A stretch of DNA of 64,000 nucleotides from Lampris incognitus (Eukaryota; Chordata; Actinopteri; Lampriformes; Lampridae), in contig NC_079211.1 of NCBI RefSeq assembly GCF_029633865.1, positions 149,134,401-149,198,400 on the forward strand, read 5' to 3'. The stretch's first letter is position 1; every line of letters begins with the position of its first letter. A model generated the notes under the pieces. The model was not told where the DNA came from and made no database searches. It was given only the letters and a program-made list of their open reading frames with translations. Made by a program: the position numbers and the translations under genes. Below, one piece after another: positions 9,792 through 22,002 of this stretch.

Positions 9792-10327
9792 ACATATTAT
9801 AATTTCCATGAGTACGTGGTTAATTCGGTTGTGGAGCCTTTGAACTGATTTTCAGAAGGAAAGCAAACCATTGCAAAAGGATCAATCAATCGATCAATCG
9901 ATCAAGTTGCCAAACCCGTGGTAACATTTCCCATTGTGCTGCACGATACTTTGTGTCCATTCATAAATAACAACATGTACTCCATGCAGACAAGAGCAGC
10001 TGCTAGCAGCTGACGTGGCAGTGAGTCCCAGCTCCAGCCTTCCCTCATCCAGGTAACATCCTTCACACAGCACCGATACCCCTGGCCCACCATAACAGTC
10101 ACGGTAACACAACTTCCACGAAACCAGGCGGGCTCTTCTTTCACCGACCAAGCAAGAGCACCTGCCTCCCACACACACACACACACGCACGCACACAATG
10201 TGCTGCACAACACAAAAACCAAACACACCACCAGACTACCAACACGTCCGGCACGTCATGAGTGTAACACGCAACATGCCGGGCCGACGGGCGACAACAG
10301 CAGCAGCAGCAGCGCACATTCGCTTAC
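9792..10327. other. No gene seen; short CA microsatellite
   Basis: Contains ATCAATCAATCGATC near 9890 and an ACAC/ACGC run at about 10171-10198. GC content rises toward 10300, with a GCA trinucleotide run near 10300. Confidence 0.4.
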
Positions 10328-10381
10328 CGTGTAAAGCCCAATCCTGCACAAGGCGAGGGAGAGCTGCATGTGCTCCGACAT
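10328..10381 (-). CDS. Candidate short first coding exon (unidentified)
   Basis: On the minus strand an ATG at 10381 has A at -3 and opens MSEHMQLSLALCRIGLYT, 18 codons, ending exactly at a consensus donor ACG|GTAAGC (junction 10328/10327), phase 0. The surroundings (10240-10660) are GC- and CpG-rich, as at a promoter. The exon lies on the strand and inside the presumed first intron of arl15, and its phase matches the phase-0 end of the arl15 exon at 21216, so an alternative arl15 first exon is possible. I do not recognise the peptide; chance is a real alternative. Confidence 0.3.
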
Positions 10382-10447
10382 TGTGCTCGGCAACAAGCGT
10401 TACCCCCGGCAACAACACGCCGAGCTGGAGCCCCCTGAAGTATCTGA

Positions 10448-10720
10448 ATGGGAGGAGGGGGAGGAGGAGGAGGAGGAGGAGCGGTAGTGGAGTACGACAA
10501 TTTCAAGTCAACAACATGAGGCCGGCCCCCCTCACAGCCGAACCGTCCACAGACGACAGCCACAGACCATTTCCCTCGAACCGAGCTGACGGAGGAGTTG
10601 AGTTGGTCAGGGTGGCGGTAGACAAGATCAGATGGCGGGGGTGGGGGTGGGGGGCGCTACCCTTCGGGTTCATTCAAAACAAAAAAAGAGGAGGAGGAGG
10701 AGGAGGAGGAGGAGGAGAGA
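10448..10720. repeat. GGA/GAG purine runs
   Basis: GGAGGAGG runs at about 10450-10482 and 10688-10718 flank a GC-rich segment. Confidence 0.85.
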
Positions 10721-11252
10721 AGACATGTAATCGCCATGTGGAATCGCGGATGAGAACGCGGGCCCAGACTAGTTCAGGAGGATCTCTCGCCACAGGAGAT
10801 TAAAGGCTGGCCGATGACTGGCGCTCCAGAATAAGACTGCAAATTGGATTAGTCACCATCACACGCCCACGCAGGACACCCTCATGCCCCCACAAAGCAT
10901 GTGCTTTGTACACAGACACACAAACACACCCACACAGAAGTCTTCTGAAAGTACAGAACCATCGCCTCCCGCCCAGTAAGCACCTCGGGCCCGCTCGTGG
11001 AGGAGATTTCAGACACATTCCGGCGTTTTGAGCTACGGGACGCCCGTCTGTTCAGGCGAAACGGTAAACTGGCCTCACATTCTGTTGAGTTTTCTACTGA
11101 GTTCAGGAAATGGTTTTGTGGTTCTCAGTGCAGTGCTGTGTGCCATGTTGTCTTTTTGTTTAAATATTTGTTTACTTTTTGGCACCTTCTCTTTGTGAAA
11201 CCTTTTTCTCTTGGTGTTCTGGTTTTACTGTTGCTGCTTTACCTTGCACCGT
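10721..11252. other. No feature seen
   Basis: Nothing recognised. Confidence 0.35.
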
Positions 11253-11695
11253 GCACGGTGGCGCAGTGGTCAGCGCGGTCGCCTCACAGCAAGGAGGTCC
11301 TGGGTTCGAGCCCCGGGGTAGTCCAACCTTGGGGGTCATCCCGGGTCGTCCTCTGTGTGGAGTTTGCTTGTTCTCCCCGTGTCTGCGTGGGTTTCCTCCG
11401 GGGGGCTCCGGTTTCCTCCCACAGTCCAAAGACATGTAGGTCAGGTGACTCGGCCATACTAAACTGTCCTGACATCTGAATGTGTGTGGGGGGGGGGCCC
11501 TGTGTGATGGACTGGCAGCCTGTCCGGGGTGTCTCCCCACCTGCCACCCAGTGACTGCTGGGATAGACTCCAGCATCCCCGCGACCCTGAGAGCAGGATA
11601 AGCGGTTGGGTAAGCAGGATAAGGGGTTGATGGATGGATGGATGGATGGATGGATGGATGGATGGATGGATGGGTGGATGGATGGATGGATGGAT
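11253..11695 (+). mobile_element. SINE family B, full length
   Basis: Head GCACGGTGGCGCAGTGG at 11253, B-box-like GGGTTCGAGCCCCGG, body, CCCGCGACCCTGAGAGCAGG block, and a GGAT-repeat tail at 11630-11695. Confidence 0.9.
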
Positions 11696-11807
11696 ATCTG
11701 TTGATTCATTTCATTAGCTGGTGCTGCATTCTGGAAAGGCCTCTGTCACAGTGGGTCTGAATCGAAACCCTCTCTCTAAAGGCTTTTGTTGTGCAATGTC
11801 TAATACA

Positions 11808-11872
11808 GCCGCAGCATCCCCGCGACCCTGAGAGCAGGATAAGCAGGTCGGATAACGGATGGATGGATGTTG
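11808..11872 (+). repeat. SINE family B 3' fragment
   Basis: Only the AGCATCCCCGCGACCCTGAG block and the GGATGGATG tail. Confidence 0.85.
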
Positions 11873-12311
11873 CTGCTTGAAACAGTGGGATTCAATGAAG
11901 TTTACCAGTCCAACAACATCATCACCATCATCATCATCGTCAGTAACAATGTTGCGAAAGCAGCAGTTACAGTTCCACTCTTAATTAAACCAAATTCAAA
12001 GTGATACGTTGTCATTCCACCAAATGCAATGAAGGGATTCTGAAAATTAAGAAAACAAAGCGATTGGGTTTTTTTTTGTTTGTTTAGGTTTTCTGTTTCT
12101 CTAAAATAAGTAACAGAACTCTGTTGGCATCAGATCAGGTCCACAGAGGCCTGTCAATCAAAACACCAGCCACTGTCAAAGCATTCAAGGTACTGTTTCA
12201 TCAGACTGATGAGAGGAAAAGTTGGACGGTTAGAAAGTGAATCTGGCCCGATGTCTCATCCCAATTAGTCTTTCTCTGATCATGAGCATCTGAAACTCGT
12301 TTACCATACAA
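11873..12311. other. No feature seen
   Basis: Nothing recognised. Confidence 0.35.
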
Positions 12312-12703
12312 ACATCCACCCATCCATGATCCGAACCGCTTATCCTGCTCTCAGGGTCGCAGGGATGCTGGAGCCTATCCCAGCAGTCATTGGGCGGCAG
12401 GTGGGGAGACACCCTGGACAGGCCGCCAGTCCATCACACAGGGCCCCCCCCCACACACACACACACACACACATTCAGATGTCAGGACAGTTTAGTACGG
12501 CCGAGTCACCTGACCTACATGTCTTTGGACTGTGGAAGGAAACCGGAGCCCCCGGAGGAAACCCACACAGACATGGGGAGAACATGCAAACTCCACACAG
12601 AGGACGACCCGAGACGACCACCAAGGCTGGACTACCCCGGGGCTCGAACCCAGGACCTTCTTGCTGTGAGGCGACCGCGCTAACCACAGCGCCACCTTGC
12701 CGC
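12312..12703 (-). mobile_element. SINE family B, near full length
   Basis: Tail CATCCACCCATCC at 12312; head GGCAAGGTGGCGCTGTGG at 12703. An internal CA run (about 12452-12473) occupies the place of the TG run in other copies. Confidence 0.9.
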
Positions 12704-14694
12704 TTTTGGCAGCCGTAGGATCCGCAAGCGTGCAATTAATTGATTACCCAAATTATAAATCAATTAATTTTCAATTGATTGCCTAATTGCCTGATTAACG
12801 AACTAATGGTGTCAGCACTAGGGCACACATAGTCCAAAAAGCTCCAAGTTCTTTGTGCGGACAGGGTTCAGCACGCAGTAAGCAGCTGTTATCTGCACAG
12901 CGTGGGTCTCTATCACAGTCATCTGTCCTCTGCACGGCCCGAGTCTCTGATAAAAGTCCTGATAGGCAAACACAGCCTGCTGAGGGCTTTTCTTGTGCAA
13001 GAGAGAGGACGGGTCAAACAACCAGAGCGTCTCAACCCGTCAGGAGACAAAGCAGAGCTCAAACCGTTTACGACTAATCCTTCTGCCTGTCCGTGTCTTT
13101 CGGCATTGTTCGGCTTATTACAAAACTGGCGACGGGTCCGACGACTCGGACGCGGGTGATGGCGAGATAGAGGGAAGGAAATGAAACGCAATAAAAACAA
13201 TACAAACACACCTCTCGTGCCTCTTTAGACGAATGGACGCACATAAACAAAGGGAAACTCAGAGTGGCTGTGCTTTCGTTTCGATTTTGTAGGCGTTACT
13301 GAGGTCCGTAAACATCCTGTTGACTTTATCCATAACCCTGGAGTGGTTGTGGACTCGGCCCGGGGTCACCGACTCCAGCACTCTCCAATGACGCTCCGGC
13401 ATCACTGCGCTCACTGTAGATTAATGGGAAAAACAAGAAACACCTGAGACCGGCCGACCACCGCAGGGTTAATAAATGGGGACGGGATGGTGGGGGATGG
13501 TGGTGGACTGGGGAGGGGGGGGGTGCAGGAATGCTGCCAAGAATGTTCCAGCAGGCTTTTCACAGATTTCGGTTTGAGGCAATGCACTTCAAACAAAAGG
13601 TGGAGTTGGGCTACGGTGGCCAGCCTGACCAAAACAGTTACAGCACAAAGTCACTTCCTCCTTTATACACGGAGCCTCGGTGAACTGTCAGCAGCATAAT
13701 AACACGGTTCAACACAACAACAACAGTCTTAGATAGGAATTACCCAATTCCCCCTTGGGCATGAATAAAGCATCCTGATTCTGATTCTGAAAAGCCCACA
13801 GATCCTAAAGGAGAACAAGGCAGACGTCCGCACAAGAACCGCCAAGCTTCTTGCTGGAATATTTGCTTGTCTCGTCTACATAACTAGTCTTTTGTTCTCT
13901 CCTAGCAAGTCCCCGGCGGAGAGATCTACCAGGACCAGCGAGGTGTGGACCGCCGTCATATGGCCGACAGAAAAGTAACACTGGCTTTGCATCCCGTAGT
14001 CCTGCAAGCTGTGCTCGCACGCTGCCAAGAAGGTCCTTGCAGCTCGCCGGCCTGTGCGTGCTACGGCGGTGGGGCGAGGCCACGGCAGCCCGCTGTGTGC
14101 CCTTGGACAGGGGGTACGACCTGGAATGCAGGCTTTCAGGTAAAAACGACATTACACTGAAAATATTTCTCTCCACAGGAAACGTGGAGACGTGAAGAAG
14201 GGGAAGAACACCGGCATGGTGAACTGAGAGGCTTCCTTCAGAAACACAACGTCTGGTTGTCGAGGAGAACATTGGCGTCCATTGTTAACCATTTGGAAAA
14301 CAGACTGTTGCCTTTATCTGAAGCTTCTCTACGAGGCTGCTAAGTAAGAGTTCAACCTCCCGTATCTTTTATAACAGATATCGCATGACAAATTATTTTG
14401 TGATGTGTTTTTAGGCCTTCTGCAAGTGTGAAATTAAACAAATCCTTTGAAAGTGTCTCGGAAACAAAGAAGACCACTGTCCATCACACTGTCTGGTTTC
14501 TTAGGAGGTCTCCTACACAAACTAGAAACTCCAGCAGAGGTGTCTGACCCTTTCCTCTAAAACCTGCTGCATGTGGCCCCTGCGTGGGTTTTCCTGGACT
14601 AACTTCTGAGATCACTGATAACCACCACACCCCGCCATTTAAGATTTAAATAGCAAATATGTCAGACGGGGGGAGCTTTTTCATCTCATATGTT
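12704..14694. other. No gene seen; LINE tail relic
   Basis: At 13735-13795 a segment with AATAAAGCATCC then TGATTCTGATTCTGA matches the 3' tail style of fish L2/jockey-like LINEs. The rest holds no recognisable gene; a 155-codon open frame at 13805-14272 (-) has no family resemblance that I can see. Confidence 0.5.
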
Positions 14695-15075
14695 CATTCA
14701 TTCATCTTCAGCCGCTTCTCCGGGGTCGAGTCGTGGTGGCAGCAAGCTAAGTAGGGCACTCCAGACATCCCTCTCCCCAGCAACGCCCTCCAGCTCCTCC
14801 TGGGGGGGTCTCAAGGTGTTCCCAGGCCAGATTGGACATGTAGTCCCTCCAGCGAGTTCTGGGTCTACCCCGGGTTCTCCTCCCAGTTGGATGTGCCCGG
14901 AAAACCTCCAAAGGAAGGCACCCAGGAGGCATCCTAATCAGATGCCCGAACCACCTCATCTGGCCCCTTTCAACATGAAGGAGCAGCGGCTCTACTCCGA
15001 GCTCCCTCCGGATGTCTGAGCTCCTCACCCTATCTCTAAGGCTGAGCCCAGACACCCTACGGAGGAAACTCATTT
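14695..15075 (-). pseudogene. Non-LTR retrotransposon C-terminal fragment
   Basis: The minus strand encodes SFLRRVSGLSLRDRVRSSDI, then RGQMRWFGHLIRMPPGCLP and RTRGRPRTRWRDYMSNLAWE. This is the basic RWFGH...RGRPRTRWRDY region that follows the reverse transcriptase in a common group of fish LINEs. About 110 codons remain without the polymerase core. Sequence to about 15255 (+) appears to be other debris, GC-rich and ending GGGTGCAATG. Confidence 0.7.
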
Positions 15076-15255
15076 CAGCCGCTTGTATCCGTGATCACGC
15101 AGGAAAACTGGGGCCCACTCCTGGAGCCAGACCTGGGAAGGGAGCTCGCCGGCGAGCGTCTGGTGGCCGGGCCTTGGCCCATGGGGTCCGGTCGGGCCCA
15201 GCCACCGCCCCGTGGACCCACCACACGCAGGGACGAGCATTGGGGTAGGGTGCAA

Positions 15256-16195
15256 TGCATCTCATATGTATACAGGAAAATTTCAAGATGACAAATAACA
15301 TTAAAAAGAGATACAAAGTTAAATTTAATTGATATTGTTGTTTGTTTAGTTTTGATTCGCTTTTTTTCCCACCTCAGCTGGTTACTAGATCTTAAAACAT
15401 TCACGAAACTGTCACCATGTTCTAACACACAAACACACACACGTTGGCTCTTTGGCGTGTAGCATTGGCTGTAGCATGGATTGTCTTACACTCGCTCCTT
15501 TGTTTCAACCAACAATATTGCTGTTGGAAGGTTTAACTTGTAATGGAAGTAAAAAAAAAAAAAATCCACAGGGTCTTGAAATAGTGCTTGACCCGATATG
15601 AGAGCGACGCACGATGCATGATTTCTGCTCCAGAAGAAGCACGATTTCTGCTACATCGCAGTAGACACATGGGACAATACTGTCCCACGTGTCTTCTGCG
15701 CATTGTCTCTCAGCAGCAAAACCACGATAGCGCCAGCGGCTAAGCCGCTAGCGTGTTGTTGTGAGCTGATTTACCTTTTACAGTTTCTGCATCAAGAGGC
15801 AACTGCAACCCACTCAAGGCAGTTATGCGACATGCACCTACATTCACGCAACGTCACAAACAAGGTGACCAAGGGGCGCGTAGCCAGGCTAACATGTTAC
15901 AGCTAGCTTAATGAAAATAAGACTTTATGTGCTATTGTGTACTATGTACTTATATATGTACTAATACTATTCTCCTGGATGGGAAGTAAGCAAGACCAGG
16001 TGTCTGTCCAGTTGTCTGACAAAACTATTAACAGTAATGATGACGGCTGCCCTCTATACCGCTGCCCGGGGTATAGATCTGTCCACCTACCAGGATGACT
16101 TCCTCCTTTATCCTGCAAGTGTGACTGTGCCAGCGTATCATGGCGAGGACTTTCACCCCTCCTTAAAGACGTGACATGGAAACAGATTTACTTCC
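15256..16195. other. No feature seen
   Basis: Nothing recognised beyond a short CA run near 15430 and an A-run near 15553. Confidence 0.4.
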
Positions 16196-16313
16196 CCATC
16201 CATCCATTATCCCAGCCACCTATCCTGTTCTCAGGGTCACGGGGATGCTGGAGCCTATCCCGGGCGGCAGGCAGGGAGACACCCTGAACAGGCCGCCAGT
16301 CCACCACAGGGCC
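16196..16313 (-). repeat. SINE family B 3' fragment
   Basis: CCATCCATCCATTATCC tail and GAGCCTATCCCGG block; the head half is absent. Confidence 0.85.
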
Positions 16314-17175
16314 ATGTTTTTTACTTATTTTAAGTTTCGCTTTTACTTACTTTACATTAAATTTAATCACCTTAACTTCTATTTCAAGTCAGGTTTGTGT
16401 GATCACGTCACCAAGTCCTAATGGGCGGGCAGGCGGGCGGGCAACATTCCAACTAATAATATCATAAAATGTTTTGCGCCATCCAATCAAATCACATCCC
16501 TCCCTGTTTTGTCCCGCACTAATATGATGCTTTATTAGGAAATACGTCACATTATAGAAGCAGATAGGCTCTGAATGACGTTTCACGTCACCTTTGAGAC
16601 CATGAATATCAGAAGGAACTAATTTCACATCAGCCTGCATTCAGTGAAGGGGAAAGGTTTTCCAGTTCTGTGCAGAGAAACATATTTTCACACAATCCAG
16701 TTATAAAATGCAGTTTAATGTCAGGTGAAAAAAGGGACAGAAGAGAGAAGGAACTAAGCTTATTCTATACATTTCACTTTAAATCTTTATCTACCCAGGA
16801 TACTCATGAAAAACACAAACTAGCAAAAAATGCTTCCACGTGTGAGGTTAACCATCATCTGTGTAGGTGCTTCTCTGATCCAGAGCCAGGAACTGGCACA
16901 AAACTGGAGCCCGGGGAAATGTTTTCAGCGGTTTCTAACTGCCAATCCAAACAGTTAGCGCCCACTTTCTGTTACAACTAGCCAAGTTATGAAAACAACG
17001 GAGCAATGTCAGCAATGGTTTACTGATTGGCCAGTTGTGTTTCACGTCGCTGGCTGGGATTTAACTGAATGTTACTCATTCACCGGTACGTCCCAGCCAG
17101 CAGCACACAGGGTCAGGTTTTGGACATGTCTTATTGAAAAGACAGTATGACCAGAATACCTGTCCAACAGTAGCC
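16314..17175. other. No feature seen
   Basis: Nothing recognised. Confidence 0.4.
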
Positions 17176-17185
17176 TGCAATACTT

Positions 17186-17608
17186 TCTTTTTTGTTGTGG
17201 ATTTTTCCCTTTTTTCTCCCCAATTGTACCCACAATTACCCCTCTTCTGAGCTGTCCCGGTCGCTGCTCCACACCGTGCCGATCCAGGGAGGGCTGCAGT
17301 CTACCATATGTCTCCTCCCATACATGTGGAGTCGCCAGCCGCTTCTTTTCACCTGACAGTGAGGAGTTTCACCATGGGGACGTAGCGCGTGGGAGGATCA
17401 CACTATTCCCCCCTGAACAGGCACCTCGACCAACCAGAGGAGGCGCTAGTGCAGCGACCAGGGCACATACCCACATCCAACTTCCCACTCATAGACACGG
17501 CCAATTGTGTCTGTAGGAACGCCCGACCAAGTTGGAAGCAACACGGGGACTTGAACCAGCGATCCCCGTGTTGGTAGGCAACGGAATAGACCGCTACGCC
17601 ACCCAGCT
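17186..17608 (-). mobile_element. SINE family A with 10-bp target duplication
   Basis: Full-length minus-strand copy bounded by TGCAATACTT at 17176-17185 and 17609-17618. This is direct evidence of target-primed retrotransposition. Confidence 0.9.
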
Positions 17609-17618
17609 TGCAATACTT

Positions 17619-18254
17619 AAGAGCCACGTATTTTAGGTAGGAAATTGAACAAAAACCCCGCCCCCCCCAAAAAAACCCCACTTAAAACCCTGTTTTTCAC
17701 ACAGCTATTGAACTTTTCTCAGAAAAAATATAAAAATTGTGTAATTGGATAAGCTCCCGTAATCTCTGCACCATTTCGACCAATTTCTTTTTCTATTTTA
17801 AGCCTTTTGAGCACGACCCAGATGCTCAAGTGTGGGTCAGCCCGCCGTTAGATGTGGAGCTGTCTAGTTATTGCAGCTTGCCCAATACCATTGTCTTGGG
17901 TCAATGCGGGGCGGTTGTTATGGTTGAAACCGGGCCAGTGGATCATGACTTGAATTCCACAGACCACATACTGGTTGTTTCTGTATCGGACAAGTGGGGA
18001 CCTTTTTTGTGTGGTCTTTTTCAGCATATAGCTCTGGTGGTCGGCTTTGTGGCAGAACTACAAATATGACCTGACTCTTCATGTATATGAAGGATCGTCT
18101 AGTTATTCCTTTCATGGATACCCGGCTAAAATGAAGAACCATATCAGAGATTTAACCCAAATTTACCTCAATGCCAAAAGCCACGAGGAACACGTCATAA
18201 GTAAAAGAGAGAACTGGCCTGGCTTATTGCATTTTTGGCTTTGGTATTTTTGCA
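17619..18254. other. No feature seen
   Basis: Nothing recognised. Confidence 0.35.
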
Positions 18255-18452
18255 TTTTTGTATATCTTTAATAGTGGAAAAATGGATTCTATCTCAATTA
18301 TTTTGACCCCTGAACCAAAACTGGTCTAAATCTGCACTGTTCAGCCAAAGTAATGGATCAGACTGGTACCGGCATCGGTTGACACTTTAAGAGATTCAAA
18401 CTGAGAATCGGTATTGGCAGTGAAAACGTGATATTGGCGCATCCCTAGCAAA
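18255..18452 (+). repeat. Half of a hAT-like MITE
   Basis: Shares 'tttaatagtggaaaa', 'ggtctaaatctgcactgttc' and 'gtaatggatc' with 50560-50740 and ends GCGCATCCCTA. The left half is missing. Confidence 0.6.
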
Positions 18453-20597
18453 TGGCAAAGCAGTACAGTCGGTTTATTGTGAGTAACTTCTCCTCAGTCC
18501 ACATTAAAGAAGGAATGACGATTGTAAAAATGATGGGACGTAATACAACACGTCCTTGGCAGGCTTCATGTGAGTGCTGAGTCTTAAAATGGGGACATAT
18601 ATCTTGGTGCAATTTGTTGTTATGTGTTGAGGTCTGTGGCAGATTGGGGTCTTGACACAGTGCACTTGTAATTTAGGAAGGCTGTGTCATGGCAACAGCC
18701 AGCACTGAATTCCTCTCTCGGTGCAGTCGTTTTGTGTGGTATTTGTTTTCTCTTTTAACACTACACTGACAGCGCAGGAGCTCAGCAGCTTCAACGTTCT
18801 CTGGTTCCGAGCTGAAACAGAGACCACCAAAAGCACTGAACTGTGCCGAGCTGCCATCGCACAGGAGACCATCCATGCAACATGCAACGCTGATTCAGTT
18901 TCAATCGAGTTCATCCCAAGTAGCGTCGCGTCACAAAAGGCGGCGACAACCATCAATTTTCGAACGAGGGGGAAACAGCGCGAGCGGGGCTGTGCACGCT
19001 GGAGAGAAGATGATGGACCGGTATTGATCGCTGGGAGAGACTGAGACATGGTAGGAGCCTAAACTCTGCTGCTAGATCTCTGGTCCTGCACAGCAGTAAA
19101 GGAGGCCCAGCGTCTACTAAGTGCCTGACCTCTTGGGACTCTCCAACAGTCCAGTTACAGCTGTGCTTTTCTTTTTAACCCCACAGCGGGCTGGACCAAT
19201 AGAAAAGTGTCTGTCACACAAAAGCTAAAGTCCTCCAATGTGAATGCAGGAAAATGCCCTTTTCTCCTCAGTGTACAGCAAAGGTGCAAAAGGTTTTTGT
19301 GCTAAAGAAGCAAATTTTGAAAACCACCAACACAGAATGGATTCGTTGGTTGCGGTTTGTTGTAAAATCACCACTATTCCTACTTGCTTCAGAGTTTTCA
19401 CGTCCCCCACACACCAGAAGGAGTGAAACGAGGTGGCCCTGTAGCTCGCGGCTGCAGCGAATCAAGGAGAGAAAGGACAAAGATAAGAGGAGGACACCCA
19501 TCACAAGCGAATGCGCGGCTGCTCCCTCTGACAGCATGGCCGCCAGTGTCTACCTCTGAGTCCAGCGACTTTCCATAAACATGTAACTGAGATTATAGAG
19601 TAACTTCTTCAAACTAACATCAGATGCTTCACGCTGGTTTTTGTCCCCCCTCAAGATGTGCTGCTCAAAAGGCCAGAGGCCAAGTATTCACAAGCACACA
19701 CACAAAGTGCACACTATTCAGTTTGCGAGAGCCGTGTGTACTTATTACTGGAAAGGGCAATACTATGCGATGGGAATGCACAAAAAACACCGCGATAAAG
19801 GAAAAGTACAAAGTTCCTTGTTATTCTCTCTTCTTTTAAAGCCCATTATAAACAAGCTGATAACACCAGGTGGGCAAGCGCCTCTGTGTTCTGGTATCAA
19901 ACTCTCGTTCTTGTAACGTGACGACATGATATTGTGTGCATTCAGGGTTTTTTCCTGTCGCTTCACGAATCCCCTGCGAGAGCCTATAGCTTCAACTTCC
20001 TCCCCCCATTGTTGCCCTGTTAAAGCAGCACCCACCCCATCACCAGAATGTGGGCAAAGGCCCAGTACAGTAATCTCCCGGGCCCAAACTGGCGGCCCGC
20101 GGAGTGACCGGTCCGCTAGCCACAGCAACACAAACTAACATGCATCTGGTGAAAGCAAAGGCTCCTTTTCGAGCTGATTTGACGGCCCGGCAGTGTCGTG
20201 ATGCCCGTCCACGGGCCTTAAAGGAACGAACCTGCCACCTTCTTTAAAGATGGCATTTCATTAACCCCCACTGGGAAACGTGGTGGCTGCAGCAGCAGCA
20301 GGTAAGAGCAGAACAGGTTCAGTAACTACAGCAGGAGGAAAGTAAGTAATTAGAAGAGTAAGGACTTGAACATATGCGGTAAATCCACGTGAAATAACCG
20401 GAAACTATTACACATGCACAAATAAGTAAAACCATGAACTATAACCAAATCCGTACAACCACACATACATGATGTGACGGAGGGTAAACCTCATCATACT
20501 TCACCCACCCGCTTATTTTTGCAGTATGGTTCACCAAACCTGTTTCAGGGCTGACACAAGTCTTCGCTAGTTAACCGCTACGTCACTGAATACATAA
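18453..20597. other. No gene recognised
   Basis: Several short open frames but none with family resemblance. Presumed arl15 intron. Confidence 0.4.
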
Positions 20598-20607
20598 TGT
20601 GTGTGTG

Positions 20608-20655
<48 letters not shown>

Positions 20656-20745
20656 TACATACACACATACATACATACATATACACACACACACGTATAT
20701 ATACGTATATGTATATATGTATATGTATATATACATTATGCATAC
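20598..20745. repeat. GT/TA/CA compound microsatellite
   Basis: Alternating TGTGTG, TATATA, ACACAC and TACATA runs; open frames of VCVC/IYIY type here are artefacts. Confidence 0.9.
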
Positions 20746-21214
20746 AATATGTGCCCACGTGAAAGTGCAAAGCAGTGTTGAATACCCAGAAGTCTTGGCC
20801 TCCGCTGCAGGTTTTGAGGCAAACTCGAGGGGAACCGGGACACTGCCAACTGGCCACACTGGGTCAAAAGTGGCTCCCCCGAAACCCCCACATTTGCAAT
20901 GTAAACACAACAGAGGAGAGATCAGCCGGTCAGACCCACAGTAATCCAACACTTGCAGGGGGGGGGGGCACTGAAATGTTGGGTGTTACAGCCAGTCCCC
21001 TAAAAACATTCTGAACACATGATCAGAACCACGTTATCGAACCGGGGAGCTTTTGACCACTTCATGCAATAGAGGAGTACTGCCAGTGACCCGCCTCAAC
21101 GCAACCCTGGCTGGTCCACATCAGACTGACAAGAGGCTGCAGCCTTCAGCCTCACCGCCAGCCAGCCAGCAAAACGAGACAACAACACGGACGCAAGATC
21201 GTGCAACAAACTTA
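20746..21214. other. No feature seen
   Basis: Follows the arl15 donor on the minus strand; presumed start of intron 1. Confidence 0.4.
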
Positions 21215-21215
21215 C

Positions 21216-21227
21216 CAGATAATCCAT
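21216..21227 (-). CDS. arl15: ADP-ribosylation factor-like 15, exon 1 (coding end)
   Basis: On the minus strand the frame ends ...TGQQRYMDYL at 21216, directly followed by the donor GTAAGT (21215-21210). In human ARL15 the first exon ends in the same YMDYL at the same phase-0 position; ARL15 is a small Arf-like GTP-binding protein linked to membrane traffic and magnesium transport. The first in-frame ATG is that of MDYL itself (Kozak -3 is T, +4 is G); upstream the frame stays open through a GT microsatellite without another plausible ATG, so the true start is unsure. The GTPase exons are not in the window and would lie beyond position 1. Support is the five-residue match, the donor, the CpG-rich promoter and the snx18 neighbour. 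Confidence 0.6.
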
Positions 21228-21301
21228 GTACCGCTGCTGGCCCGTCACAGCTGAACGAATCGGTCCGCGCAGTAAATCCCGGCGTTCGCTTCGGCCACAG
21301 C

Positions 21302-21366
<65 letters not shown>
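21302..21366. repeat. AC microsatellite in the arl15 leader
   Basis: About 32 AC units. If arl15 starts in the GC-rich block to the right, this lies in the 5' untranslated part of exon 1, read as GU repeats. Confidence 0.9.
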
Positions 21367-21368
<2 letters not shown>

Positions 21369-21399
21369 GACCTGTGAGCCCACGTCGCTTACTGGACCC

Positions 21400-21960
21400 C
21401 CCCCCTGCCCGCACCGAATAACACCCCAGAAACACAGCCTCTGCTGGGCTTTCCACACGCCAATCCTCTCCGTCCGCTTCGCCTACGGGTCCAAGTTTCA
21501 CCCCCGGCGCCCACAGCCCGCACACGGGAAGGTAAAGTCCGCTTTCCTTCCGCCAAAAACCCGCCCGGTCCACAGCCAGACTCCCAGCTTTGTCACACTG
21601 CCCGTGAAGCGCTCGGTCCAGGAAACTAGTGAAGCCTACAGCGCTGCGTCACCCCGCCTACAACGTGGCGTCACTCTTACGTCGCCCCGGTCACATGACC
21701 AAACACGCGGCGTACTCTTTTTTTTCCCCCCTCTCAAAACTTTATTGATAAGCGTGCACGCGAACAACAGTAACGTGCGGCGCGACCGGGAAGTATTGGC
21801 GTGTCGCGGTTACGGGGATACGTAATTCCCCTTAACGAGCGAGTAGGAACGTTGCTTTACAGCTGCTGTTTCCTCGGTCCGGGTTTACAGTGGTGCACTT
21901 CCGCTGCGCGGGTTTTTGTTGTTGTAAGGGTGAAGGAATAACTGGAGCACGTTGTGAAGC
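21400..21960 (-). promoter_or_regulatory. CpG-rich promoter-like block of arl15
   Basis: CpG-dense sequence with several TGACG/CGTCA half-sites (near 21646, 21667 and 21680) and a near-palindromic GGTCACATGACC (21689-21700) of the E-box type bound by bHLH-zip factors. Placed directly upstream of the arl15 exon on the minus strand. No TATA box is seen at a definite start, in keeping with a CpG promoter. Confidence 0.5.
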
Positions 21961-22002
21961 CGAAAGAGGAAGTTGTCACGACCCCTGCTTGAGCTCCTCT
22001 TC

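Noticed and set aside
13805..14272. 155-codon minus-strand open frame
   Set aside because: No family resemblance, no repeats of codon pattern, and no splice or promoter support; kept as unassigned.
20597..20952. Open frames rich in Ile, Tyr and Cys here and at 61761-62297
   Set aside because: They are read from TA/CA/TG microsatellites.
21096..21573. Minus-strand open frames with long Val-Cys runs
   Set aside because: The runs are the GT microsatellite; only the YMDYL end by the donor is taken as coding.
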